Of a stretch of 64,000 nt of DNA, positions 24,287-33,729 are shown piece after piece. Numbering within the stretch: position 1 is the first letter of the stretch; every line of letters starts with the position of its first letter. The translations under genes and the position numbers were made by a program. The notes beneath the pieces are model-generated. The model was given only the letters and a program-made list of their open reading frames with translations. It did not search any database and was not told the origin of the DNA. The stretch is from CG2-30-51-40 sp041753575 (GTDB lineage: Bacteria; Desulfobacterota; DSM-4660; Desulfatiglandales; Desulfatiglandaceae): contig JBGSUA010000099.1 of the NCBI GenBank assembly GCA_041753575.1, positions 1 through 64,000 of the forward strand. The letters run 5' to 3'.

Positions 24287-25783
24287 CTATCCCTCGGATG
24301 CCGCCTTCTGAGCCCTTTCAAGCAGCACTCTCAACGTAGGTTTTGGCCGGGCTACCACGGCAATCTGATAGGAGAACAACGAACGCGAAGCCCTGATTGC
24401 CAAGCTGTTCAATGAAATGAACAGCCTCGCAAATCCGTTCCAGCCAAAGATCAAAGGATAGGGCGCAGGGATGCCCTTTTCCCTGAGAATCACAAACCCC
24501 GACATCTCAAGTGTGCGCCTAAGCGATCTGAAGGTGAAAAGCCTTGTGTGTTCGAGGTCTAGGATGCCTCTCCTGCCATAGTTGAAAAGACCGAAGAAGA
24601 GACTGAGGCGCGTCATTATGAAACCCACATTGGCAACCGTGATGACCAGATCAATGGGATTCCCTGAAAAACGATCTCTAATCTTCTCCAGGAATACTTC
24701 CGGTGATCGGAGCTGATCCATTACATCCAGCGCCAGGACGGCATCGAATTCCCCAGAAAATGTTTTAAAATCAACTCTCTCGAGGTCCGCTATCATCCGT
24801 TCCGATGAACCGTCAACTGCTTCACCAAAGTTTCTGTCCACAGAAACAGTTGAAATATTTTTCTTAGCCAGTGCCCTGGCCATAAAACCAGGCCCTGCTC
24901 CAAGATCAATGACCCTCGAGCCCGCACGCACCGAGTCAAAGGCAAATTGATGGGAGCTGGGGAAACCGAGTTTAGGGACATAAGGATATCTGTTTCCGTC
25001 TGTATCAAACCTGGGATGATAGAAGATTCCCCACCTTTGAAGCCTTGACTGCATCGAAGAAAAAAGGATCTTCATTCCATATCGTATCTCGTTTACACGG
25101 GATATCTCTTCACCGTAAAAGGTCGGTATGGGGACTTCAAGAATCCTTTTTTTCTTTAAAAGGAGCTGTATTATGATATCTGTATCAAAGTCAAAGTAAT
25201 CTGAGTTATATTTAAACGGGATGGAACCCAGGGCCTGGGTGCTGTATGCCCTGTAGCCGCTGTGGAATTCACTCAATCGTGCCCCGAGGATCCTGTTTTG
25301 GAGAAAGGTGAGCGCCTTGTTCCCAAGCCATTTATAGAGAGGCATATCCCCTTTAATGGCGTCTCCCTTCTTCATCATACGGGAGCCGAATACGGCATCA
25401 GCGTTGCCCTTAATTATGGGCCTTATGAGACGATCCAGATACTCAGGGGCGTACTGACCGTCTCCGTGCAGGAGCACCACCGCGTCAAATCCCTTCTCCA
25501 TCGCGTAGAAATATCCTATCTTCTGGTTGCCTCCGTATCCCTGGTTGGCCGGATTGAAAAGCACGGTTATTGGGCGGGATCCCTCCCTCCGTGAAAAGGA
25601 CTTGGCTTTTCCAAAGGTGTCATCCCGGGAGCAGTCGTCTATGAGCAGGACCTCTGCATCGTAGATGTCATTTTTCCAAACATCTTCGGGAATGCGGTCT
25701 AAGACCCCTTCAATGAAACGCTCCGCGTTATAGGATACAATAAAGATAAGGGCTTTACTCTTCTTTGAAACGGCTCTTTTCAT
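24287..25783 (-). CDS. Family 2 glycosyltransferase fused to a SAM methyltransferase
   Basis: About 498 residues from ATG 25783; the frame is open to 25825. Residues 10-240 are a GT2 (dolichol-phosphate-mannose-synthase-like) domain: IFIVSYNAERFIEGVL, VLLIDDCSRDDTFGKA, NQGYGGNQKIGYFYAM, LLHGDGQYAPEYLDRL, and HSGYRAYS. Residues about 285-430 form a class I methyltransferase: VIDLGAGPGFMARALAK, then VSVDRNF and FDAVLALDVMDQL. Likely adds and then methylates a lipid-linked sugar or works on two steps of a glycan. Genes upstream on the same strand are the CoA operon, 77 bases away. Confidence 0.82.
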   Translation of the reverse strand: MKRAVSKKSKALIFIVSYNAERFIEGVLDRIPEDVWKNDIYDAEVLLIDDCSRDDTFGKAKSFSRREGSRPITVLFNPANQGYGGNQKIGYFYAMEKGFDAVVLLHGDGQYAPEYLDRLIRPIIKGNADAVFGSRMMKKGDAIKGDMPLYKWLGNKALTFLQNRILGARLSEFHSGYRAYSTQALGSIPFKYNSDYFDFDTDIIIQLLLKKKRILEVPIPTFYGEEISRVNEIRYGMKILFSSMQSRLQRWGIFYHPRFDTDGNRYPYVPKLGFPSSHQFAFDSVRAGSRVIDLGAGPGFMARALAKKNISTVSVDRNFGEAVDGSSERMIADLERVDFKTFSGEFDAVLALDVMDQLRSPEVFLEKIRDRFSGNPIDLVITVANVGFIMTRLSLFFGLFNYGRRGILDLEHTRLFTFRSLRRTLEMSGFVILREKGIPAPYPLIFGWNGFARLFISLNSLAIRASRSLFSYQIAVVARPKPTLRVLLERAQKAASEG

Positions 25784-25859
25784 AAAATTCAGTCTAACTG
25801 GTAGTCCCGGCGGCTTCATCACCACGCTTCAAGCTACCGGGACCGATGGGGAAATCCTA

Positions 25860-26261
25860 TTAGAGAAGATGAAAGGTAAGGGACCTCTGGTTTTCCTGGG
25901 CAGGGAATTTCGTCTGAACCGGTCTGCTTCCAACCTTTACCTTTTTGCCGATAACATCCATATCAGCCGACGCCAGATCCTCAAGGTTTCCCATGACCCA
26001 CGGCCCCTCGTCGAGTTCCACCATCGCGACCACATAGGGAGGCGTCCTGCCTTCAGGAGCTACCCTCACCACTGTAAAGGTTCGAACAGTTCCCACTCCG
26101 CTCATCTCAGCCACCCTTTGATCCTGAGCTCCGCAGGCCCTGCATACCCCAAGCGGAGGACATGTGGCCGCCCCGCAACTGTTGCACACAAGCCCGAGCA
26201 GATTTCCCTGCTCAAGCCCTTGCACAAATTGATCATATGTGAGTTTGTATCCCATGATCAC
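25860..26261 (-). CDS. DUF35 OB-fold / zinc-ribbon acyl-CoA-associated protein
   Basis: 133 residues. N-terminal rubredoxin-like zinc ribbon (CNSCGAATCPP, then CRACGA; four Cys) and C-terminal OB-fold (VGTVRTFTVVRVAPEG, PYVVAMVELDEGPWVMGNLE). Members act next to thiolases and HMG-CoA-synthase-like enzymes and help bind acyl-CoA. Its start overlaps the thiolase stop by 4 bases, so the two are a functional pair. Confidence 0.88.
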   Translation of the reverse strand: MIMGYKLTYDQFVQGLEQGNLLGLVCNSCGAATCPPLGVCRACGAQDQRVAEMSGVGTVRTFTVVRVAPEGRTPPYVVAMVELDEGPWVMGNLEDLASADMDVIGKKVKVGSRPVQTKFPAQENQRSLTFHLL

Positions 26262-27424
26262 ACCCTCAAGATAATATTGCAGACAGTACCGAAATCCCCG
26301 CCAAGGGTATCCACCATCCCCACCCTTGCTCCATTAACCTGCCTCTCACCGCATTCGCCCCGTAACTGCTCCACTATCTCAGTGACCTGGGCCGCTCCGG
26401 TTGCGCCTATCGGATGACCTTTTGCCTTCAGGCCTCCGGATGGATTCACGACAAGCTTCCCTCCAAGATAGGTCTCCCTGCTGCTTGCCGCCTTGTAGGC
26501 CGATCCAAATCTGTAAAAGCCCATGGCTTCAAGCGCTAGGATCTCGGCTATGGTAAAGCAGTCGTGGAGTTCCACCACCTGTACATCTTTCGGTTCGATG
26601 CCGGCCTGAGAAAAGGCCTGACGGGATGCCTCCTCCCTTGCCTTTATCCGGGTCAGGTCCCTTTGAAGGTAAAGGGCTCCGGCCGATGCCTGGCCGGTCC
26701 CGGCAACTATGACGGGTTTCTTGACAAGCGCTCTTGCCTTACTTGCCTCCGCGATCACCAGCGCGGATGCTCCGTCGGAAAATGGACAGCAATCGAAGAC
26801 CTGCAGGGGATCGGCAACCATCATGCTGTTGAGCACGGTATCAACGGTTATGGGTTTCCGGAAATGTGCCTTTGGATTGAGGGAGCCGTGATAATGATTC
26901 TTTACTGCCACCTCTGCCATATGCCTTTTAAGCTCGCTCAGGGCTATGCCGTATTTATGCGCATACATATGCGCAGCCATGGCAAATACCCCCGGGAATG
27001 TTATTCCCGCGGAAGACTCATAATGAGCCTGGCAGGCCATAGCAAAGGTGCGCGTCGCAAGAGGGGTCCCCATCCTCGCAGCCCTTTCAGTTCCTCCCGC
27101 CAATACGACATCGTATATCCCGGCCCCTACCAGCAAGGCCGCGTGCCTTATAGCCACTGTGGCCGTCGCGCAAGCGGATTCAAACCTTGTGGCCGGCGCC
27201 CCAGTTGGAAGTCCTAGTTCCGCGTGGGCAAAGGGGGCCATGTGAAGCTGTCCCTCTTCAAAATCACCCAAACAATTTCCGAACAAAAGGGCCTGGATGT
27301 CCTTCGGCTCCAGATTGGACTTGGATATCGCTTCAAGACCCGCCTCGGCAAACATCTCAAGGTTGGTCTTATCCGAGACACCGAATTTGGTCATGGCCAC
27401 CCCTAAAACGGCAACTTCTCTCAT
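26258..27424 (-). CDS. Thiolase-family acetyltransferase (SCP2-type)
   Basis: 388 residues. Nucleophile Cys85 in FESACATATVAIRHAA, His in VVELHDCFTIAE, and GGLKAKGHPIGATGAAQ near the C-terminus, so the catalytic Cys and both His are present. The SCP2-like subclass generally works with a DUF35 partner, here encoded next to it. It would cleave or condense beta-keto-acyl-CoA made after activation by the neighbouring ligases. Probable GTG/ATG start 27424 just below the ligase stop (15 bases). Confidence 0.88.
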   Translation of the reverse strand: MREVAVLGVAMTKFGVSDKTNLEMFAEAGLEAISKSNLEPKDIQALLFGNCLGDFEEGQLHMAPFAHAELGLPTGAPATRFESACATATVAIRHAALLVGAGIYDVVLAGGTERAARMGTPLATRTFAMACQAHYESSAGITFPGVFAMAAHMYAHKYGIALSELKRHMAEVAVKNHYHGSLNPKAHFRKPITVDTVLNSMMVADPLQVFDCCPFSDGASALVIAEASKARALVKKPVIVAGTGQASAGALYLQRDLTRIKAREEASRQAFSQAGIEPKDVQVVELHDCFTIAEILALEAMGFYRFGSAYKAASSRETYLGGKLVVNPSGGLKAKGHPIGATGAAQVTEIVEQLRGECGERQVNGARVGMVDTLGGDFGTVCNIILRV

Positions 27425-27439
27425 AGCTGCGATCCCTTT

Positions 27440-28963
27440 CTAGCCCTTGGCCCCGTAAAGTTCCTTAACCTTTGCCCTGTCAGGGTTGCCATCAGATCCC
27501 AGGGGTATATCGGCCACAAACTGAACATAGTGTGGCTTCTTGTAACGCGCAAGTCTTTCAGCTACAAATTCTATCAGCTCCTTTTCTCCCAGACTCATAC
27601 CGGCCTTGAGCCGGCACACCGCCTTTATTCCCTCTTTCCACTTGGGATCAGGCACCCCGAAGACAACGGTCTTTTCGACCGCCGGATGCTGGAGGATAGC
27701 CTTTTCGACTTCGGCAGGATATACGTTTTCTCCTCCCGGCTTTATAAGCTCCTTTTCCGCCTTTCTGCCCGCGTACCAAAGAAATCCTTCATCGTCAAAC
27801 CTGCCCATATCCCCCGTGTGATGCCATCCCTCCCTGAAGGTATAGGCGTTTTCCTTTTCCAGATTCCAGTAACCCTTGAAGACCATGGGACCCTTTACAA
27901 CGATCTCTCCCACCTTCCCGGTCGGCACGAACCTGTCGTATTCATCCACTAGCCTTACCTCTGCAAGCGGAAGTGGCCTCCCGGCAGACCCCGGCCTGTC
28001 GTTATAAGGCCCGAAGGTCGCTATGCAGGATGTCTCGGTCTGACCATAGAGGCAATAGAATGTTCCACCGGTCATCTTCTGGTATCTTTCGATTGTTTCA
28101 GGGGTCTCAAGCCCGCCTACAGCCCTCAGTGAACTTATGTCCCCCCCGATCTTTTCCTTGAGATCAAGAAGGGTTGATAGGATCGGAGGAAACTCAACCA
28201 TGAAACTTGCCTTTCGCTCCTCAATAAGCCTCAAGACCCTTTCAGGATCAAATTTTCTCACATTGAGATTGAGGCCTCCGCCGTGGAACATTGCCGTTGC
28301 CGTAAAAAGGCCTCCGACGTGGAAAAGAGGCAGGATGCTCATATTCACGTCTTCCGGCTTCAGGTCAATGTAGTAAGCAAAGTGCATGTCCGCACAAAGG
28401 ATGTTTCCATGGCTTAGAAGGGCGCCCCTGGGTCTTCCCCCAACTGCCGCCGTATGGATTATGACGAAGCCGTCATCCCATGAGACAGCGGCCGGCACCG
28501 CAAGAGGTTCGGGGGGCATAAGTTCATCAAAAGCCCTGAATCTTCCGCCGGTCTGCTCCAAGTTGAAAAAATGCTCAACAGAGGGGATGTCTTTTCTTAT
28601 CTTCTCAATCGTCGCCTGGAATTCGTTGTCCGCGAAAACCACCCTGGGCGTGCAGTCCTTTATATTGTAAGCCACCTCGTCGGCTGAAAGCCTCCAGTTG
28701 ACGGGAAGTACTATGGCACCCAAGACACTGGCCCCGCCATATATAAGAAAAAACTCAAGACTGTTTTTTCCTATGACCCCGATGCGATCGCCCTTGCTCA
28801 CGCCCAGCTTCTTTAGACCTGAAGCAAGCCTTTCGGCCATCTCCTTATATTGGGCGAAGGTTACACTGCGGCCTTCTTCGGCATCCACCCAGGCTTCCTT
28901 CTTTCCGAAACATCCGGCATTTCGGCAAATCACATCATAAAAAGTAAGATCCTGTACCCCCAT
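27440..28963 (-). CDS. AMP-dependent acyl-CoA synthetase/ligase
   Basis: 507 residues, class I adenylating enzyme: FYCLYGQTETS (A5 region), GWHHTGDMGRFDDEGFLWYA (A7), and GGENVYPAEVEKAILQHPAV plus a C-terminal lysine region (PLGSDGNPDRAKVK, A10). The phosphate-binding loop (A3), usually TSGTTGxPKG, reads HTAAVGGRPRGALLSH, i.e. changed at several positions although a basic residue is kept. Second ligase of the operon; acid substrate unknown. Confidence 0.87.
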   Translation of the reverse strand: MGVQDLTFYDVICRNAGCFGKKEAWVDAEEGRSVTFAQYKEMAERLASGLKKLGVSKGDRIGVIGKNSLEFFLIYGGASVLGAIVLPVNWRLSADEVAYNIKDCTPRVVFADNEFQATIEKIRKDIPSVEHFFNLEQTGGRFRAFDELMPPEPLAVPAAVSWDDGFVIIHTAAVGGRPRGALLSHGNILCADMHFAYYIDLKPEDVNMSILPLFHVGGLFTATAMFHGGGLNLNVRKFDPERVLRLIEERKASFMVEFPPILSTLLDLKEKIGGDISSLRAVGGLETPETIERYQKMTGGTFYCLYGQTETSCIATFGPYNDRPGSAGRPLPLAEVRLVDEYDRFVPTGKVGEIVVKGPMVFKGYWNLEKENAYTFREGWHHTGDMGRFDDEGFLWYAGRKAEKELIKPGGENVYPAEVEKAILQHPAVEKTVVFGVPDPKWKEGIKAVCRLKAGMSLGEKELIEFVAERLARYKKPHYVQFVADIPLGSDGNPDRAKVKELYGAKG

Positions 28964-29033
28964 ATTCAGCTTCCTCCGTTGGTTTTCATTATCTACGACT
29001 AACGGCCCTCGGCGATCATTTTTTTAAACCCAA

Positions 29034-29828
29034 CTAGGCCAACCACCTCTTTCTGCGTTTGTAGTGCTTTACCTCCCTGTAGCTCTTTCTCTTTCCTACC
29101 TGGCTCAGCCCCAGATAGAATTCCTTTATATCCTCGTTTTCGCGCAACTTCGCAGAGGCTCCGTCAAGCACAATCCTTCCGTTTTCCATGACATAGGCAT
29201 ATTCGGAGATGGACAGGGCCACAAATGCATTCTGCTCCACAAGGAGCATAGAAACCTTTTTTTCTTCATTTATCAGCTTGATTATTCGAAAGATCTCCTT
29301 CACAAGTGCGGGGCTGAGACCAAGGGACGGCTCATCGAGGAGCATCAGTTTGGGTTTGGCCATAAGGCCCCTCCCCATCACCAGCATCTGTCTTTCTCCT
29401 CCGGAAAGGTATCCGCTTGTCCTGTTGCGCATCCTTGAAAGGGTAGGGAAATAGCTGTAGACAGACTCAGCGTCAGCCTTTATTCCGTTTGTATCGCTCC
29501 TGGCGTAAGCGCCCACTTTTAGGTTTTCGTCAACAGTGAGCTGCTCAAAAAGAGGCCTCCCCTCCATCACCTGGACAATGCCCATGCGCACTATCTCTTC
29601 AGGGCTTTTGCGGTCTATCCTGACACCTTCAAATTGAATATTGCCATCCGTCACTTCTCCCAGTTCCGTGCGCAAAAGACCGGAGATCCCCTTGAGGGTG
29701 GTGGATTTACCGGCACCGTTGCCCCCGAGAAGGGAAACTATCCCTCCTTCGGGAACATCCAGTGAAACCCCCTTAAGAACCAGGATCACATTGCTATAGA
29801 TGACCTCTATGTTATTTAACCTTAACAT
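29034..29828 (-). CDS. livF: LIV-type ABC transporter ATPase (LivF-like)
   Basis: 264 residues. Walker A SLLGGNGAGKSTTLKG, signature YLSGGERQMLVMGRGL, Walker B MLLDEPSLGLSPALV, switch VEQNAFVALSISE, all as in LivF. The C-terminus has an extra basic tail (KHYKRRKRWL). Works with LivG, LivH and LivM encoded in the same operon. Symbol reflects the family only; the cargo is probably an organic acid rather than leucine, given the neighbours. Confidence 0.9.
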   Translation of the reverse strand: MLRLNNIEVIYSNVILVLKGVSLDVPEGGIVSLLGGNGAGKSTTLKGISGLLRTELGEVTDGNIQFEGVRIDRKSPEEIVRMGIVQVMEGRPLFEQLTVDENLKVGAYARSDTNGIKADAESVYSYFPTLSRMRNRTSGYLSGGERQMLVMGRGLMAKPKLMLLDEPSLGLSPALVKEIFRIIKLINEEKKVSMLLVEQNAFVALSISEYAYVMENGRIVLDGASAKLRENEDIKEFYLGLSQVGKRKSYREVKHYKRRKRWLA

Positions 29829-29835
29829 CGAGCTC

Positions 29836-30339
29836 CTATTTCTGCGGCTGCTTTGGCGGAGGAACGATCTTCAGGTTTGAACCGGCAATTATCCCTGAAT
29901 CCATACCGGTCGCATTTATTTGATAGAGCCCGGGAGGCAGGGGTTTTGCCTGCTTGAAATCCGGTGTCAGGAGAGGAGTCCATCCCACCTGGAAAAACCA
30001 GTTGAGTGTCGCGGTAGGGCCCATGGCCGCGGAGAAACAGCCCTCCTTATCCGCTGTGCCAAACGCCAATCCCACGGCATCCTCATCCTTCCCCACACCC
30101 TTGATTTCCATCCCCTTCGGGACCACCATCTCCACACTTACCATCTCGTTAGCCTTGAAACCTGCCCCCTTGAAACTGACGGGGCTCTTGATTAAAGCCG
30201 GGGACAGGAATATCTCCGCAGGAATCACCTCCAGGGTCGCCTTGGGCTTGGACGCCGGCGACATGGTGCCCGAGCAGCCCACGGTTACGACAGTAAATAT
30301 GACGGCAAGAAACAGAATTACTGTTCTGTATATTCTCAT
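29836..30339 (-). CDS. Lipoprotein in the LIV-type transporter operon
   Basis: 167 residues. Signal peptide ending in a lipobox VTVGC (Cys22), then a beta-sandwich-like domain (VSFKGAGFKANEMVSVEMVV) and a proline-rich end. Sits between the binding-protein gene and livF with short gaps, so it is probably a surface-anchored accessory part of the uptake system. No named family recognised. Confidence 0.7.
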   Translation of the reverse strand: MRIYRTVILFLAVIFTVVTVGCSGTMSPASKPKATLEVIPAEIFLSPALIKSPVSFKGAGFKANEMVSVEMVVPKGMEIKGVGKDEDAVGLAFGTADKEGCFSAAMGPTATLNWFFQVGWTPLLTPDFKQAKPLPPGLYQINATGMDSGIIAGSNLKIVPPPKQPQK

Positions 30340-30362
30340 GACTGCCTCCTTTGAAAGCTTGA

Positions 30363-31574
30363 TTAGAATTTGTGCAGGCTCACAGCGTCCGGAGCGGTTC
30401 TCCAGTCGCTTATGGGCAAGGCCTTGCCTTTGGTTATCCTGTAAATCTTGACCTCAAGGCTCCCTCTTCGGGACTTATCGCTGTAAGCGCAAGGCCCCTG
30501 GATGCCCTTCTTGTCCAGTCCTTTAAGCGTCTGATAGGCCTTATACATATCGTCTCCCTCAAGCTTCTCAAAACCCGCCGCCTTGACGGAGGCCTTAAGC
30601 CCTTCAACAAAGGTGATCCCCCAGGATACCCCCATCCCGTACACCTCGTTGAATTTCTCCATAGAGCCCCTGTTTCTCTTCCACATGTCGGTCACAAAAC
30701 TGTTGGCCTTGGCGTCTTCTCCCCTCTGGAAAAAAGAGGTTATCACTACCCCTTCAAGGGCCTCTGCATGGACCCCCAGACCAAGTTCCGTAGGCCCCCA
30801 GTAATCGGTAGTGAACTGGATCTTCTTTGTAAGACCCAATGAATAGGCGTCCCGTATTACGTTTGTGGGAGTGGGATCAACCCCGCCGGCATGGATGTAG
30901 TTCGCCCCACCCTCGGCGAGCCTCGTGAGATAAACGTCGTGCTTGAGAGTTCCTGGGGGGAAAAACTCAGGAGGCAAAAGCTTTATGCCTATCTTTTGAG
31001 CGTATTCCTGACCACCTCTCAGATGCTCTCTTCCGTAAGCGTTATCCCAGCTAAGATAACCTACAACAGGAGCACCCGTGTTACCCTTCGCCTTCCAATC
31101 CTCCAGGATCCAGTCAAAGGTGGCTGCCAAAGCGTCCTGATAAGCGGGCCCCCACAGAAATGTCCTCTGGACGTGCGCCTGATATTCACCGTCGCCCGGC
31201 ACGATCTGCGCCCTTTGATCCTTCTCAATGAGTCCGGCAAGTGCCTTCCCGATGGGGGTGCTTATGGAGTTGACCATAAGGAGCTTGGCTGTCCTTCTGT
31301 AGCGCTTGTAGGCCGAAACCGCCCTTGCGACATCATAACGCGTGTCAATTCCTATGAAATTGATCTTTATTCCGTCAACTCCACCCTTCTCATTAACCTC
31401 CTTGATGAAGTCCGAAAGACCCATATCAGCCGGCACATTTAGGCCTGCTATCGGGCCAGTGTAATCCGCGAGGCTTAGATAAGAGACCTCCTTGGCCGCC
31501 GTGACCTGGAAAAGCGCCAGCGTCAGGCACAGTCCCGCAAAGACTGAAAAAATGTTTAAAGATCTTGCTTTCAT
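30363..31574 (-). CDS. LIV-type periplasmic substrate-binding protein
   Basis: 403 residues from ATG 31574, chosen because AAAGGAGGTAGC stands directly before it and a signal peptide follows (NIFSVFAGLCLTLALFQVTA); the open frame reaches 31640 but into weak sequence. Type I periplasmic-binding fold of the LivK class: DYTGPIAGLNVPADMGLSDF, FDWILEDWKAKG, and VVGYLSWDNAYGREHLRGGQ. Captures the substrate for LivHMFG. The ligand pocket differs too much from LivK to infer an amino acid. Confidence 0.9.
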   Translation of the reverse strand: MKARSLNIFSVFAGLCLTLALFQVTAAKEVSYLSLADYTGPIAGLNVPADMGLSDFIKEVNEKGGVDGIKINFIGIDTRYDVARAVSAYKRYRRTAKLLMVNSISTPIGKALAGLIEKDQRAQIVPGDGEYQAHVQRTFLWGPAYQDALAATFDWILEDWKAKGNTGAPVVGYLSWDNAYGREHLRGGQEYAQKIGIKLLPPEFFPPGTLKHDVYLTRLAEGGANYIHAGGVDPTPTNVIRDAYSLGLTKKIQFTTDYWGPTELGLGVHAEALEGVVITSFFQRGEDAKANSFVTDMWKRNRGSMEKFNEVYGMGVSWGITFVEGLKASVKAAGFEKLEGDDMYKAYQTLKGLDKKGIQGPCAYSDKSRRGSLEVKIYRITKGKALPISDWRTAPDAVSLHKF

Positions 31575-31640
31575 GCTACCTCCTTTCATTTCCCTGCCTA
31601 GTTTGAAATTCCTCCGACACCCCTTTACTGCACCCTTCAC

Positions 31641-32687
31641 CTAATTGGCAAAGGGATACAATCTGTAAGAAGCCTTGAATATCTCCCACCGGTGCGCAAG
31701 GCCCCTCGGCTCAAATATCAGGAAAATACTCACGGCAAGACCGAATGCGATCAAGCCCATAGCTGCTGCCGGGGAAGCCCCCAGCCATGGAAAAGCTCCG
31801 GCCAGAACAGGCGAGGTGAAAAGCACCAGCTCGTTTAGGATCTTTATGAAAAGCACTCCGAAAAACACTCCCGGGATGCTTCCCATCCCCCCTATAATCA
31901 GCATCCCAACAAACTCCAGGGCGTGAAGAAGGGTGAACTGCTCAGCGTTTACCACTGTAATCAGGTGAGCCCAGAGGGAACCTGCGATGCCCGCGTAGAA
32001 GCAGGATATGAAAAAGGCAAGCAGCTTGTAGTAGTAAAGGTTGATACCCATTACCTCTCCTGCCAGATCATTGTCTCTAATGGCCACAAAGGCCCTTCCG
32101 ACCCTGGTCCTGATAAGATTCCTGGCACAATAGGTCATTACTACCATCACGGATATTATCAGGTAGTACATCCTTTCGTCCGAATCGAATTCAAAACCCC
32201 CCAGGCTGGGCGCTGGGGGATATAATCCCTTGAAGGAGCCTGTTATTTCGAGGTGCAGAACCAGCCAGATCAGAACAAAGTGTATCGCGATCGTGGCCAT
32301 GGCCAGATACATGCCTTTTATTCTGAGAGAAGGCGCCCCTCCGATGGCGCCTATTGCTCCGGCAACTATCCCTGAAAGAGGGAGCGCCAGCCAGAATGAG
32401 ATGCCGAAATGGGTGGTGAGCACGGAAGAGGTATATGCTCCAACAGCCATAAAGGCCGCCTGTCCAAAAGAGATCTGCCCGCAATACCCGCTTACTACTT
32501 GAAGGCCCATAACAGCTATGACACTTATCGCTGAAAGATTTATGAAGCTTATCAGGTAATAGGATCCGAACAGAGGAAAGAGATACAGGACGGCAAGCGC
32601 TCCTATAAGGCAGGTCCAGTGCTGCCATGTCCTTATTATCGCCATATCCTGAGCGTAGTTTCTGTCAAATATACCGCAAGGCCGCAT
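31641..32687 (-). CDS. livM: LIV-type ABC transporter permease (LivM-like)
   Basis: 348 residues with about nine to ten membrane segments and the branched-chain permease motifs GYCGQISFGQAAFMAVGAYT and the EAA-like GRAFVAIRDNDLAGEVMGIN. Ends with the usual FLIFEPRGLAHRW. Begins 4 bases after the livH stop. Confidence 0.92.
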   Translation of the reverse strand: MRPCGIFDRNYAQDMAIIRTWQHWTCLIGALAVLYLFPLFGSYYLISFINLSAISVIAVMGLQVVSGYCGQISFGQAAFMAVGAYTSSVLTTHFGISFWLALPLSGIVAGAIGAIGGAPSLRIKGMYLAMATIAIHFVLIWLVLHLEITGSFKGLYPPAPSLGGFEFDSDERMYYLIISVMVVMTYCARNLIRTRVGRAFVAIRDNDLAGEVMGINLYYYKLLAFFISCFYAGIAGSLWAHLITVVNAEQFTLLHALEFVGMLIIGGMGSIPGVFFGVLFIKILNELVLFTSPVLAGAFPWLGASPAAAMGLIAFGLAVSIFLIFEPRGLAHRWEIFKASYRLYPFAN

Positions 32688-32690
32688 AGG

Positions 32691-33575
32691 TCATATCCTC
32701 TCTATCCTTGTTAGTCCGAAAAGCCCGTAGGGTCTTACGAGCAAGACCATCAACAGCACAACATAGGAGACCACGTCCTTTACCCCGCCGCCCACAAGTG
32801 GATCCAGATATCCCGCCCCCACATTTTCCACTACCCCCAGAAGCAGTCCCACCACAAAGGCCCCCAGAAGGGAATCAAGCCCGCCACAGATGGCCACTAT
32901 CAATCCGCTGATCCCTATGTAAGGGAGCATGTAATAGATATCCATCACCCCGGCTATGGCGATTCCGGCAACGGTTGCTACCAGGCCGGATAGAATCCAC
33001 ACGTAGGAAAATATTTTTCTTACCGTTATCCCGGTCCCCTGCGCCAGACGGTGGTCTTCAGCCGTGGCCCTCATCCCCAGCCCCACCTTCGTAAACTTGA
33101 AGATGATTGAAAGGGCTATGAACAGCAAGATCGCGACCAGAAAACTCACAAATTGGTTCACGGGGACAGACAGACCGCTCATGGTGATATTTCCTTCAGG
33201 CAGAAATGCAGGCAAGGCCCTTGTCTCTCCCTTGAGGTAAAGGACGAATATCCCTTCAAGGGTTATGAAGACGGAAAATGTCATGAGGAAGGCTGCAAAA
33301 AGAGGCTGGCCGATCAGAGGCCTCAGGGCAAGCCTCTCGATGAGAAGTCCTACTGCCGCAGTAAGGATAAAGGCAGGGATAAGGCTAGCCCAAAGAGGCC
33401 ACTCAAAGCCCCCAAAAAAGAACCAGAAAAATAAGGCCCCGAATGCCACAAGCTGACCATGGGCAAGGCTCACCACATGCGTGGACTTATAGACCAGCAC
33501 TATGCCGGCGGCCACAAGAGAATAGAGGCTTCCAATCATGAGTCCTGTAATTGCCTGCTGTAAAAACTCCAACAT
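32691..33575 (-). CDS. livH: LIV-type ABC transporter permease (LivH-like)
   Basis: 294 residues: ITGLMIGSLYSLVAAGIVLV at the N-terminus, VVSLAHGQLVAFGALFFWFF, the EAA loop GLGMRATAEDHRLAQGTGIT, and GGLDSLLGAFVVGLLLGVVE, all typical of LivH. Partner of livM (4-base gap). Separated from the upstream ligase gene by 154 bases in which no gene is seen. Confidence 0.92.
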   Translation of the reverse strand: MLEFLQQAITGLMIGSLYSLVAAGIVLVYKSTHVVSLAHGQLVAFGALFFWFFFGGFEWPLWASLIPAFILTAAVGLLIERLALRPLIGQPLFAAFLMTFSVFITLEGIFVLYLKGETRALPAFLPEGNITMSGLSVPVNQFVSFLVAILLFIALSIIFKFTKVGLGMRATAEDHRLAQGTGITVRKIFSYVWILSGLVATVAGIAIAGVMDIYYMLPYIGISGLIVAICGGLDSLLGAFVVGLLLGVVENVGAGYLDPLVGGGVKDVVSYVVLLMVLLVRPYGLFGLTRIERI

Positions 33576-33729
33576 GGATCACTCCCCGTGGGCTGATAAG
33601 CTTACTACTCGTCTCGCGGCAATATGGTCATTCGTAGCGCCGGGCCTGTGGCCTCCGGAATAGACCGTGTTTCTGCGCCTGCCCTAACCACGTCAGGCCT
33701 TATAGAATTGCAGGACGCCTAATAAATTC

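Noticed and set aside
27224..27426. Short plus-strand frames opposite the thiolase gene.
   Set aside because: Antisense to the conserved N-terminus of the thiolase.
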